From: Desertibacillus haloalkaliphilus
Lineage (GTDB): Bacteria > Bacillota > Bacilli > Bacillales > KJ1-10-99
Assembly: GCF_019039105.1 (NCBI RefSeq)
Contig: NZ_JAHPIV010000011.1
Span: 1 to 64,000, forward strand
Length of the DNA stretch: 64,000 bases
Reading direction: 5' to 3'
The notes beneath the pieces were generated by a model. That model searched no databases. It saw only the letters and a list, made by a program, of their open reading frames with translations, and was not told the DNA's origin. Both the position numbers and the translations under genes were made by a program. Positions within the stretch are counted from its first letter, which is position 1. Each line of letters starts with the position of its first letter. Shown piece after piece: positions 1 through 7,555 of this stretch.

Positions 1-70
1 TAGAATATAGAGCTAAAGCCGCTTAGGTCATTTTTATTATTTCCACTGTCTACTTGACAGGGGGCAGTTC

Positions 71-90
71 AAAAGGTAAACCAACCTTTT
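71..90. repeat. small dispersed hairpin (copy 1)
   Basis: A 7-bp inverted repeat (AAAAGGT/ACCTTTT, loop AAACCA) lies downstream of the minus-strand YihY gene. On the minus strand it reads GAGGCTGAGACAAAAGGTTG and onward, nearly the same as the hairpin at 26649-26677. It may act as a weak terminator, but no T-run follows on either strand. Confidence 0.5.
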
Positions 91-170
91 GTCTCAGCCT
101 CTTTTATTATCGTTCGTTCAATCCCTATCATTGTATGCGAAGCTGGCCACTTCATTTGACACGAACCGAT

Positions 171-986
171 TTAAATGGATGATTGAGCGTCCGTTTCTCG
201 AAGAATCGCGTTGATTTGCCCACCGATAATTAAGAGAGCTGCCGATAGATGGAACCACATCATCAACACGATCACCCCGCCAATACCACCATAGGTTGCC
301 GTGAAATTTCCTAAATGATTGACGTAATAAGAAAAACCTAATGAACTCATTTGCCAACCTGTACTAGCAAACACCGCGCCAACAATAACTTCACGAAATG
401 TTAATTTTTCGTTTGGACCGAGGATATATAAAAAGGTAAAAGCTACGGTTAAAATGATAAAGCTTAAAAACCAACGTAAATTATTCCAAAATTCAGCCGT
501 TGTTTCTGGCAGTCCGAATGTTGTGGTGATCCATTGAATGATCAATTTCCCGAAAACAGGCAACAGCAAGGCAATTATAATAACAAAGATCATCGAAATC
601 GTTAGTAAGATCGCTACGAACCTTGCTTGTAAAAATGGGCGACTTTCAGGCACATCATAGGCTCGGTTTAATGATCGAATCAGTGCTGAAATTGCATGTG
701 ATGCTGACCAAATCGTTAAAATAAATCCGAAAGAAAGCAAACCTGTTCTTCGTGAATCAAGGATCTCGGTAAGGTTTCGGCTAATCATCTCTACGGTAAC
801 ATCAGGCACGTATTGATACAACATAGTAATGACGTCGTCAGATGAAATATGTAAAAAGCCAAGCAATGCAACGGCAAAGATGAGAAATGGAAAGATCGAT
901 AATAGAAAGTAATAGGCGCATTGAGCAGCCAAGTCTAACACATGGTCTTTAAAAAAACGTTGACTGAGCTGTTTAATAAATGAAAT
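171..986 (-). CDS. YihY/BrkB-family integral membrane protein
   Basis: A predicted polytopic membrane protein of about 272 residues with roughly six hydrophobic segments. It carries the family's N-terminal motif (LAAQCAYYFLLSIFPFL) and its C-terminal motif (TYGGIGGVIVLMMWFHLSA). YihY/BrkB proteins (YfkH in Bacillus subtilis) were once called RNase BN but are membrane proteins of unclear, possibly transport, role. The start is uncertain. The open frame extends to a TTG at 1004 and a GTG at 995, but the only good ribosome binding site (AAAGGGGTG, complement of 993-1001) overlaps these. It is correctly placed for an ATT codon at 986, which gives the family-like N-terminus ISFIKQL. Family assignment is secure; the start is an inference. 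Confidence 0.85.
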   Translation of the reverse strand: MSFIKQLSQRFFKDHVLDLAAQCAYYFLLSIFPFLIFAVALLGFLHISSDDVITMLYQYVPDVTVEMISRNLTEILDSRRTGLLSFGFILTIWSASHAISALIRSLNRAYDVPESRPFLQARFVAILLTISMIFVIIIALLLPVFGKLIIQWITTTFGLPETTAEFWNNLRWFLSFIILTVAFTFLYILGPNEKLTFREVIVGAVFASTGWQMSSLGFSYYVNHLGNFTATYGGIGGVIVLMMWFHLSAALLIIGGQINAILRETDAQSSI

Positions 987-1205
987 GATTATCACCCCTT
1001 TCAATCTTCAGGCTGATAGGCAAACAATGTCATTAGTGTATTGTTCACCCCTACCACTAGATTTCCTTTATTTTTCCCCTGATTTTAAAAAAATAAAACG
1101 ACCACCAATCCCTGTATTATAACAAATGTCAGTATAATGGCCCATTCAATTCAAAACATCAGATGATAACTTTTTTGAAGCATATAAATAAAAAAAATGT
1201 TTTGT

Positions 1206-1252
1206 AACACATGAATAAATGTGTTGATTATTATATAACAGAACGTTATAAT
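1206..1252 (+). promoter_or_regulatory. sigma-A promoter with overlapping operator-like palindrome
   Basis: The -35 TTGATT (1224-1229) and -10 TATAAT (1247-1252) are separated by 17 bp, upstream of the small ORF at 1303. A perfect 7-bp inverted repeat, AACACAT (1206-1212) and ATGTGTT (1219-1225), overlaps the -35 and could bind a repressor. Confidence 0.6.
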
Positions 1253-1302
1253 GAATGTAATTAAATATTCAAACAATTATTTACAAAGAAAGGATGGTCG
1301 TT

Positions 1303-1404
1303 ATGTCAAACACAAACGAAAGAAACCCACAGCAATTCGAGGTAGTTGAAGAAGAAGAAACGATTTTAGACATGATTAATGACTATTATAGTCTTTGTAA
1401 ATAA
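1303..1404 (+). CDS. small acidic 33-residue protein, unknown
   Basis: This short ORF is too small for routine calling but has a full expression unit: a promoter at 1224-1252, a Shine-Dalgarno sequence (AAAGGA, 1289-1294) 8 nt before the ATG, and a strong terminator at 1505-1536. The peptide starts MSNTNERNPQQFEVV, has a glutamate cluster (EEEE at residues 16-19) and ends in DYYSLCK with a single Cys. It has no signal peptide or membrane segment. I do not recognise the family. A regulatory or leader peptide is possible, but no modifying enzyme or peptide exporter is nearby. Confidence 0.5.
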   Translation: MSNTNERNPQQFEVVEEEETILDMINDYYSLCK

Positions 1405-1504
1405 CATAGTTGATATGTCCATGACTGGATGTACCTAGTTGTAACAGAACCATTACCTGAATCCATTTGCGTGTACGAGAACGAATTTGCCAAATCTCAT
1501 TTGA

Positions 1505-1536
1505 ACCCTTTCTCTTTTAAGAGAAAGGGTCTTTTT
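1505..1536 (+). terminator. rho-independent terminator
   Basis: A perfect 10-bp stem (ACCCTTTCTC, 1505-1514; GAGAAAGGGT, 1521-1530) with a 6-nt loop is followed by CTTTTTC. It ends the small-ORF transcript. The rest of 1405-1757 shows no recognisable gene. Confidence 0.85.
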
Positions 1537-1757
1537 CAGCGCCTTTTATGTTATGTGCGAAGCCATTACACTTCCTAAATTGGCCTGCCTTTTACCTTCC
1601 GTACCAGTCTCATTAACTTGTTTTGTACCGATCCCGTTTTATGATGGAGGAGTAACTTTGACACTATTCAGCCCAGTATAGTGGAAATGTAGTCAAAATC
1701 GGTCACTTTTTGTCTGCCAAGGGATGAATTTGACGATAATTTACCCTCTATTCCGAA

Positions 1758-1817
1758 TTGACTGAAAACAATAATTTCCTTTATGATAAAAGTATCAACA
1801 TACTAATTGGTATGTTG
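1758..1817 (+). promoter_or_regulatory. promoter and palindromic operator before acyl-CoA ligase
   Basis: TTGACT (1758-1763) and TATGAT (1782-1787) are spaced by 18 bp. Just downstream lies a perfect 8-bp inverted repeat, CAACATAC (1796-1803) and GTATGTTG (1810-1817), placed where a TetR-type repressor could block transcription. FadR-like TetR regulators control acyl-CoA ligases in Bacillus; no regulator gene is nearby, so this is inference. Confidence 0.55.
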
Positions 1818-1927
1818 GAGTTTCATCGAAGAACCATAACGGTTGGAAGCGTTGCGACTGTTACATAATTCAGCAAAATGTCGTTCGTGATGTTGTCAAT
1901 TAACTAGAATAGGGGGCTTTCATACAC

Positions 1928-3562
1928 ATGGGATATCATGAAAAACCATGGCTATCATTATATGGTGAACACGTGTCAGAACATTCGCAAGTAAAAGAGA
2001 TGTCTTTGGCGGATCTCTTAAAGTGGTCAGTCGAAACATATGGTGATCAACCTGCGCTCAGCTTTTATGAACAAAAATGGTCGTTTAAAGAGGTTAGTGA
2101 GACCGTGCAAACACTAACAAATGTCCTACATTCGATCGGATTTACAAAAGGTGATCGTTTGGCAATTATGTTACCGAATACTCCTCATTATGTGTTTACA
2201 CTATTTGCGGTTGCACAAGCTGGAGGAGTGAATGTCCAAGTAAATCCGATGTATGTTGAACGAGAAGTAGAACATGTACTGAATGATTCAGGTGCAACGC
2301 ATATGATTGTATTAGATCGTCTTTATCCATTAGTAAAAAAAGTACAAGCCCAAACGTCGCTTGAGAAGATCATTGTCGTACAATTAGAGGAGCAACAAGT
2401 TGACCTTGAAGAGGGTGACCTTTGGTTTGATGAGGTAAAAAGCATGGACGTCCCACAAGCACCGGATGTGTCATGCAAGCCAGACGAGGATATTGCTCTT
2501 CTTCAATATACCGGTGGGACTACAGGCGTTTCAAAAGGGGTCATGCTTACGCATAAAAATTTAATGGCAAATGCGGAACAAATTTATGATTTTATGTTTC
2601 GGCCTGTTGACGTTCCAGATGCGCCAAAAATTATGAGTATCCTCCCTATGTTTCATATTTATGGGCTAACATGTAATGTGTTTCTAGGCTTTCGGGCGGG
2701 GTGTAATCAAATCATTTTACCTCGGTTTGAGTTAGAAGAGGTTGTACAAACGGTAAAAAGAGAAAAGCCGTTCCAATTTTCTGCTGTCCCTACGATGTAC
2801 ATTGCATTAAACAGTCATCCTAACCTTGAAGAATATGGGTTTGATCAAGTCGACTACTATAACAGTGGTGGTGCTGCCATGCCTGTGGAACAATTGCACT
2901 TGTTTGAAAAAAGAACAGGGTGTAACCTTTGTGAAGGTTATGGGCTCTCAGAAGCTTCGCCAACGACCCATTTCAACCCACCATTTAGAAAACGTAGAGT
3001 AGGAAGTATTGGCATACCATTACCAAGTTTGGATGCTAAGGTGTTTCAAGAGACAGATCATGGTTTTGTAGAAGCACCAATCGGTGAGGTTGGTGAGCTA
3101 GCTGTCAAAGGACCACAAGTGATGAAAGGGTATTGGAAAAGGCCTGCCGAGACAGATAAAGTGCTTAAGGATGGTTGGCTTTTTACTGGAGATATGGCTC
3201 GCATGGATGAAGACGGCTATTTCTATATTGTTGATCGGAAGAAGGATATGATTATTGCAAGTGGATATAATGTCTATCCTAGAGAAATTGAGGAGGTCCT
3301 TTACCAACACCCTGCAGTGCAAGAGGTCATTGTGGTCGGTGTTCCAGATGCGTATCGAGGCGAGACCGTTAAAGCTTTTATTGCTTTAAAGGATCAAGAA
3401 ATAGTAACTGAAGCTGAAATTATCTCATATTCTAGTAAATTTTTGGCCGCATACAAAGTGCCGAAATTTGTTGAGTTTCGTGAAGAGTTGCCAAAGTCTG
3501 CCGTCGGCAAATTGTTGCGAAGAAGTTTGCGTGATGAAGAATTAAAGCGAATTGAAAATTAA
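1928..3562 (+). CDS. long-chain fatty-acid-CoA ligase
   Basis: A 544-residue AMP-forming acyl-CoA synthetase (ANL superfamily). It has the phosphate-binding loop YTGGTTGVSKG at about residues 194-204, the A5 motif GYGLSEASP, the A7 motif WLFTGDMARMDEDGY, the A8 segment DRKKDMIIASGYNVYPREIE, and a C-terminal lysine in KSAVGKLLRR. It activates fatty acids to acyl-CoA in the cytoplasm. It has its own promoter and operator-like palindrome and ends at a shared terminator. Placement just upstream of the PHA locus suggests it may supply beta-oxidation intermediates for polymer synthesis, which is inferred from context only. Length and motif order are normal. Confidence 0.93.
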   Translation: MGYHEKPWLSLYGEHVSEHSQVKEMSLADLLKWSVETYGDQPALSFYEQKWSFKEVSETVQTLTNVLHSIGFTKGDRLAIMLPNTPHYVFTLFAVAQAGGVNVQVNPMYVEREVEHVLNDSGATHMIVLDRLYPLVKKVQAQTSLEKIIVVQLEEQQVDLEEGDLWFDEVKSMDVPQAPDVSCKPDEDIALLQYTGGTTGVSKGVMLTHKNLMANAEQIYDFMFRPVDVPDAPKIMSILPMFHIYGLTCNVFLGFRAGCNQIILPRFELEEVVQTVKREKPFQFSAVPTMYIALNSHPNLEEYGFDQVDYYNSGGAAMPVEQLHLFEKRTGCNLCEGYGLSEASPTTHFNPPFRKRRVGSIGIPLPSLDAKVFQETDHGFVEAPIGEVGELAVKGPQVMKGYWKRPAETDKVLKDGWLFTGDMARMDEDGYFYIVDRKKDMIIASGYNVYPREIEEVLYQHPAVQEVIVVGVPDAYRGETVKAFIALKDQEIVTEAEIISYSSKFLAAYKVPKFVEFREELPKSAVGKLLRRSLRDEELKRIEN

Positions 3563-3581
3563 GACTAGTCACACCAAAAGT

Positions 3582-3628
3582 AAGAAGAGACGTTCTTAAA
3601 CGATCTTCGTTTTGAACGTCTTTTCTTC
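3582..3628. terminator. bidirectional terminator between convergent genes
   Basis: The arms AAGAAGAGACGTTC (3582-3595) and GAACGTCTTTTCTT (3614-3627) form a long stem between the stop of the acyl-CoA ligase and the minus-strand hydrolase at 3641. A/T-rich flanks on both sides fit use from either strand. Confidence 0.8.
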
Positions 3629-3640
3629 TATCAATTTCAT

Positions 3641-4444
3641 TTAAAGTGATTTGAGGAATGAGAGGACCGATTGATGCACTTGTTCTGGTGCTTCGCTACT
3701 ATACATATGCCCCGCTCCCTCGATCGTTAGTAGTTCAGCCTGGTTTATTTCAGTTGCTAATCGTTTGCCGTTGTCGTAAGGAACTAGAGTATCCTCATTA
3801 CCGTGGATAACCAGTGTCGGTACCTTGATATTAGAAAGGTGTTCATACGTATCATGGGCAAGACAGGCTTCCAATTGGCGCATATAGGCATAGGCAGGTG
3901 TTGGGGTTTCAATCTTCCTGTTGATATCAGCGGCAACTTCAGAGCGATGTTGTTCAAGGAATTCAGGTGAATATAGAATAGGTGCAGCCGCCCAGGCGAT
4001 CTCCTCAGGTGTTCCATCCATATTCGCTCGTTGCATCATCTGCATGGAGACTTCCGGAGCGGGCTGAACATGAACAGAACCACCAGGCGTTGTACATCCT
4101 AAAATCAACGACCGCACGCGTTCGGGATAATCAATGGCTATGCGTTGGGCGATCATTCCCCCCATTGATATGCCGTAAATATGTGCAGCATTAACCCCAG
4201 CGTCATCTAGTACAGCTCGTGCGTCAGCTGCCATTTGTTTAATCGAATATGGTGATGACGGTTTGCTGCTTTGGCCTGTGCCTCTGTTATCAAAAGCGAT
4301 GACTTGATAATGCTTTGAAAATTCAGGGATACTTCGATACCAGGACAATGAATTCAATGAAAGTCCCATGATTAATAACAATGGTTCGCCTTCACCGTAA
4401 ATCTCATAATAGATGTCCTCTGACTGTGATTTTGCAATCGGCAT
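3641..4444 (-). CDS. alpha/beta-fold hydrolase
   Basis: A 267-residue single-domain hydrolase of the 3-oxoadipate enol-lactonase/esterase type. The nucleophile elbow GISMGG places Ser93, with Asp218 (HGNEDTLVP) and His246 (GAGHMYS) completing a Ser-Asp-His triad. The oxyanion loop is LLLIMGLSLN. There is no signal peptide, so it is cytoplasmic. The ATG at 4444 has an excellent AAGGAGGTT ribosome binding site 8 nt upstream. It is convergent with the acyl-CoA ligase and divergent from the PHA operon. A second hydrolase of similar type lies at 7556. The substrate cannot be read from sequence; a lactonase or thioesterase role linked to acyl metabolism is a guess. Confidence 0.85.
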   Translation of the reverse strand: MPIAKSQSEDIYYEIYGEGEPLLLIMGLSLNSLSWYRSIPEFSKHYQVIAFDNRGTGQSSKPSSPYSIKQMAADARAVLDDAGVNAAHIYGISMGGMIAQRIAIDYPERVRSLILGCTTPGGSVHVQPAPEVSMQMMQRANMDGTPEEIAWAAAPILYSPEFLEQHRSEVAADINRKIETPTPAYAYMRQLEACLAHDTYEHLSNIKVPTLVIHGNEDTLVPYDNGKRLATEINQAELLTIEGAGHMYSSEAPEQVHQSVLSFLKSL

Positions 4445-4641
4445 GATCGTGAACCTCCTTAATCAATAGAAGTGAATATAGTCGTGACCTGAAACGTGGT
4501 TGTATACACTTCAACTATATACTTGTTCAAATGAAAAAAGAACATAGTACGAAAAATGTAAGAAAACAGATTCAAAAAATTTCTATTTTTGTCACAGAGC
4601 CACTATTATTGTCGATTTTAGAAAATTTAGCCAATTCACAA

Positions 4642-4670
4642 TTGACCTTACAATTATTTTGGGATAAGAT
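4642..4670 (+). promoter_or_regulatory. sigma-A promoter of the PHA operon
   Basis: TTGACC (4642-4647) and TAAGAT (4665-4670) with 17-bp spacing lie 50 bp before the first gene of the four-gene PHA operon (4721-7493). Confidence 0.65.
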
Positions 4671-4720
4671 AATTTTGCATACAAAGTAGTTCAGGTTAGG
4701 TTGGTGTGCTGGAGGATCGG

Positions 4721-5158
4721 ATGAGCAACGTCGAGCATGAAATTAATCGTTATAAACAACTAGAAAGCGACCTCAACGAAAAGGTCAAAGAAAGTATGAG
4801 TAATCCCTTTTTTATTCAATCGATGAGCGATCAATTCGACGTCCACCTCAACCTTGTCAGGACATGTAGACAATCTACGGAAGCAGTTCTCAAGCAGCTC
4901 GGATTGGCGACGAAGAAAGATATATGTGTGCTTACAAAAGCTTACATCAGACTAGAGGCTCGCGTTGATTTGCTTGATGACACGTTGTATACGGTCAATC
5001 AGACGATGAACGAAGTTGTCAAGAATTGTGAGAATTTAACGCAATCGATCCAATCAAGCTATGAACAATTAAAGTCGGTGTCATGTAAACGAGAAATGAA
5101 CCAACGTCATGTACAGCAGTTGCAGCTAGAATTAAAACAATTGCAAAAGATAGACTGA
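4721..5158 (+). CDS. PhaR-like PHA synthase subunit paralogue
   Basis: A 145-residue, mostly helical protein. Its centre (about residues 47-80, VRTCRQSTEAVLKQLGLATK and onward) resembles PhaR encoded two genes downstream (KNQEMVLNQLNLPSKRDISNV). Both then continue into a heptad-rich coiled coil. PhaR is the small subunit required for activity of class IV PHA synthases (PhaRC). This shorter paralogue may be a second subunit or a granule-associated phasin. A GTG at 4706 would extend the frame, but GGAGGA at 4711-4716 points to the ATG at 4721. First gene of the operon, 21 nt before the next gene. The match was made by eye. Confidence 0.7.
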   Translation: MSNVEHEINRYKQLESDLNEKVKESMSNPFFIQSMSDQFDVHLNLVRTCRQSTEAVLKQLGLATKKDICVLTKAYIRLEARVDLLDDTLYTVNQTMNEVVKNCENLTQSIQSSYEQLKSVSCKREMNQRHVQQLQLELKQLQKID

Positions 5159-5179
5159 AAGAGGGAAGGGAGTTTAGGT

Positions 5180-5776
5180 ATGACAGATCACAATAATAAA
5201 CAACAAAATGAACAAGATCAGACGTCTACAAAGGTAGAGAGTAACAGTATTGAAATGATTTGGGAGCAATGGATAGGTGAAGTTGATGCTTGGAATAATC
5301 GTGCCGAAAAGAGAGAAACAGCATTGCTAGACATGGCACAAGACGTTTCAGAACAGATGAAGCGTAATCGAGAAAATATGAAAGAGTTAGCTGAACAGTT
5401 TTTCAAAGAGCAGCGCGAATGGGAGCGACTCGCACGTGAAGAGCTACAAGCATCAACAACGATGATTCAATACTTTTTCCCATTCCAATCCTATGAGGAG
5501 ATCAATCGATCGATTGCCAACTTCCAACAAAAAGCTGAGACTGCTATGAACCGACCAGCTCAGGTGACGCAAGGGATTGACAATGAAAAATTTTTAAACT
5601 TGATTGAAGACTATATTGCCTATAGAAGACAAAACCGGATTCAGTTTGTCAAGAATCTTAAAGAAGTGAGTAAGGTGATTCAAGAAAGCCAGCAAAGTGT
5701 TGTTTCAATGTTTGAAAAACAAGTGAAATCAATTTTCTTTCCATTTCAAAAATACCTAGAGCACTCAGGTAAATAA
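5180..5776 (+). CDS. phasin-like protein with duplicated FFPFQ motif
   Basis: A 198-residue, highly charged helical protein without signal peptide or transmembrane segments. The hydrophobic motif FFPFQ(S/K)Y occurs twice, at residues 99-105 and 186-192, separated by about 87 residues of helix, which suggests two copies of a membrane- or granule-contact element. It lies between the PhaR-like gene and phaR in one operon with 20-50 nt gaps, so a role in PHA granule formation is likely. Phasins are low-complexity helical proteins and this fits that class, but I do not recognise a named family. The ribosome binding site (AAGGGAG) is 8 nt from the ATG. Confidence 0.65.
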   Translation: MTDHNNKQQNEQDQTSTKVESNSIEMIWEQWIGEVDAWNNRAEKRETALLDMAQDVSEQMKRNRENMKELAEQFFKEQREWERLAREELQASTTMIQYFFPFQSYEEINRSIANFQQKAETAMNRPAQVTQGIDNEKFLNLIEDYIAYRRQNRIQFVKNLKEVSKVIQESQQSVVSMFEKQVKSIFFPFQKYLEHSGK

Positions 5777-5823
5777 AGATACCACCTATTTTGATTCGAT
5801 ACATAAAACGAGGAGGAAAGTAG

Positions 5824-6405
5824 ATGTCAAGCTATGATTCTTATGAACCGTTTGATCTGTTCAAAAAAGTAAGTCATCAGTGGGAAAAGCAAATGAATGA
5901 TATGATCCATTTATGGACGAACAATAACGAGTTTGTTCGCTATTCACGGATGACCTCAGATTCACAAGCACGTTATTTAGATCTGTTTAAAAAGAATCAA
6001 GAAATGGTTTTAAATCAGTTAAACTTACCATCAAAACGGGACATATCTAATGTCTCGAAAATGATTGTTCAGACGGAAGAGAAGCTCGATACATTAGAAG
6101 AACAAGTTTGGAGTGTTTCTGACTCTGTCTCTGATACACAAACAGAAGTAGAAGAAGTAATCAAAGTTTCTAAAGAGGTCATCAAAGTAACGAAGCAAAT
6201 AAAAACAGAGTTAACAAAAACAAAAAAACAATTAGCAGAAACAACAGCCATGCAAACAGAGATCCAAGAATTAAAGGCAGAGCTAGCTGAGATGAGGCAA
6301 GTGAATGAAGATGTTCAATCGATTAAGAAATTATTAACAGATACGAACAATTTGAATGAAGACACAGCAGTTAATGGCTTGGTTGGAACGAGCGCGTCGA
6401 GTTGA
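5824..6405 (+). CDS. phaR: PHA synthase small subunit PhaR
   Basis: A 193-residue protein with the PhaR pattern. The N-terminal part binds the synthase (DLFKKVSHQWEKQMNDMIHL), followed by the core QARYLDLFKKNQEMVLNQLN. A long coiled coil (about residues 80-175) is rich in EEVIKVSKEVIKVTKQ heptads. PhaR pairs with PhaC to form the active class IV synthase of Bacillus at the surface of PHA granules. It is immediately upstream of phaC (20-nt gap), as in Bacillus megaterium, but the usual phaB reductase gene between them is absent. GAGGAGG before the ATG is strong. Confidence 0.88.
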   Translation: MSSYDSYEPFDLFKKVSHQWEKQMNDMIHLWTNNNEFVRYSRMTSDSQARYLDLFKKNQEMVLNQLNLPSKRDISNVSKMIVQTEEKLDTLEEQVWSVSDSVSDTQTEVEEVIKVSKEVIKVTKQIKTELTKTKKQLAETTAMQTEIQELKAELAEMRQVNEDVQSIKKLLTDTNNLNEDTAVNGLVGTSASS

Positions 6406-6425
6406 AATGAAATGGAGGAACGTTT

Positions 6426-7493
6426 GTGACGAAAACAGCATCAATAATTCCGACAATAGATATCGAAAAAGAGTGGAAACGCTGGAATCGTTTTTTTAAC
6501 ATTCTGAATGAACCTGAACCAAATGTAGGTCAAACCCCGAAACAGGCGATCTGGAAAAAGAATAAATCTACACTATGGTATTATCCAGCGACAGAAAAAA
6601 AGGTTGAAGAGCCACTTTTTATCGTCTATTCATTGTTTAATAAACCGTTTATCTTGGACTTAACGCCTGAAACGAGCATTATTAAGGGACTAGTTGATCG
6701 TGGCTATGATGTCTATCTTCTAGATTGGGGTGAGCCCTCGTTAGAGGATAAAGACCTCTCACTAGAAGATTATATCGTCGATTATTTGCAAAACGCGGTC
6801 AAACGTGCGTTACGGCATTCAGGCGCACAGGAAATCTCAATGATGGGATATTGCTTAGGGGGAACGATTGCGGCGATGTATGCAGCGATTGCCGATGAGC
6901 CGATTAAGAATTTAATGGTTGCGGCGGTACCGATTGATTTTAGTGTCACTGCTGGGCCGGACACTTGGATGCAAGCGTTGAAGGATGGGAGGTTAAGTAC
7001 AGATCGATTGATCGATGTGTATGAGATGGTTCCGCCTCAACTTGTTGATGCAATGTTCCGATCAGTCAGTGCGCCGATCTACTTCAGCCCTTATGTGACC
7101 TTATTTCATCGTGCTTATGATGAACGTTTTGTTGACAAATGGCGACGGTTGAATAAATGGACACGAGAGCATGTGCCGTTTACGGGGGCTGCTTTTAGAC
7201 AGCTAGCCAATGATTTAATGAAAGAAAATAAACTTGTTAACGGTGAGTTTGTTGTTCGTGGAAAAAAAGTAGATTTAGCAAACATAACGACGAACCTTCT
7301 CGTTGTTAGCTCCGCAAATGATCATCTTATCCCGGAAGAACAAAGTCTACCATTTATCGATCTCGTTTCGAGTGAGGACAAAACGTACAAGTTAGTGGAT
7401 GCGGGTCACGTATCATTAGCGCTAACTGGAAAGTTTGCAGCTCTACTTGACGATTGGCTCTCAGAGCGATCGCAACCCCTTCAACTGGTATAA
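6426..7493 (+). CDS. phaC: class IV poly(3-hydroxyalkanoate) synthase PhaC
   Basis: A 355-residue PHA synthase, the usual length for class III/IV enzymes. The lipase-box-like GYCLGG has the catalytic Cys143; Asp299 (SSANDHLIP) and His328 (DAGHVSL) complete the triad. The conserved WG of LLDWGEPSLED at 100-104 is present. It polymerises (R)-3-hydroxyacyl-CoA to PHA at granules together with PhaR. The start is GTG with GGAGG upstream. It is the last gene of the operon and ends before a hairpin at 7520-7552. No monomer-supplying phaA, phaB or MaoC-type phaJ occurs in this window, so precursors must come from genes elsewhere. Confidence 0.96.
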   Translation: MTKTASIIPTIDIEKEWKRWNRFFNILNEPEPNVGQTPKQAIWKKNKSTLWYYPATEKKVEEPLFIVYSLFNKPFILDLTPETSIIKGLVDRGYDVYLLDWGEPSLEDKDLSLEDYIVDYLQNAVKRALRHSGAQEISMMGYCLGGTIAAMYAAIADEPIKNLMVAAVPIDFSVTAGPDTWMQALKDGRLSTDRLIDVYEMVPPQLVDAMFRSVSAPIYFSPYVTLFHRAYDERFVDKWRRLNKWTREHVPFTGAAFRQLANDLMKENKLVNGEFVVRGKKVDLANITTNLLVVSSANDHLIPEEQSLPFIDLVSSEDKTYKLVDAGHVSLALTGKFAALLDDWLSERSQPLQLV

Positions 7494-7519
7494 ATGAAGA
7501 GAAAGTGAATAACCTTATA

Positions 7520-7552
7520 GTAGTCCCAGGCCGTGTTGGGCTCTGGGACTAC
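7520..7552. terminator. hairpin between convergent phaC and hydrolase
   Basis: A perfect 10-bp stem (GTAGTCCCAG, 7520-7529; CTGGGACTAC, 7543-7552) with a 13-nt loop lies 4 nt beyond the stop of the minus-strand hydrolase. It lacks a strong T-run, so it may be an RNA-stabilising or weak bidirectional terminator. Confidence 0.6.
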
Positions 7553-7555
7553 GAT

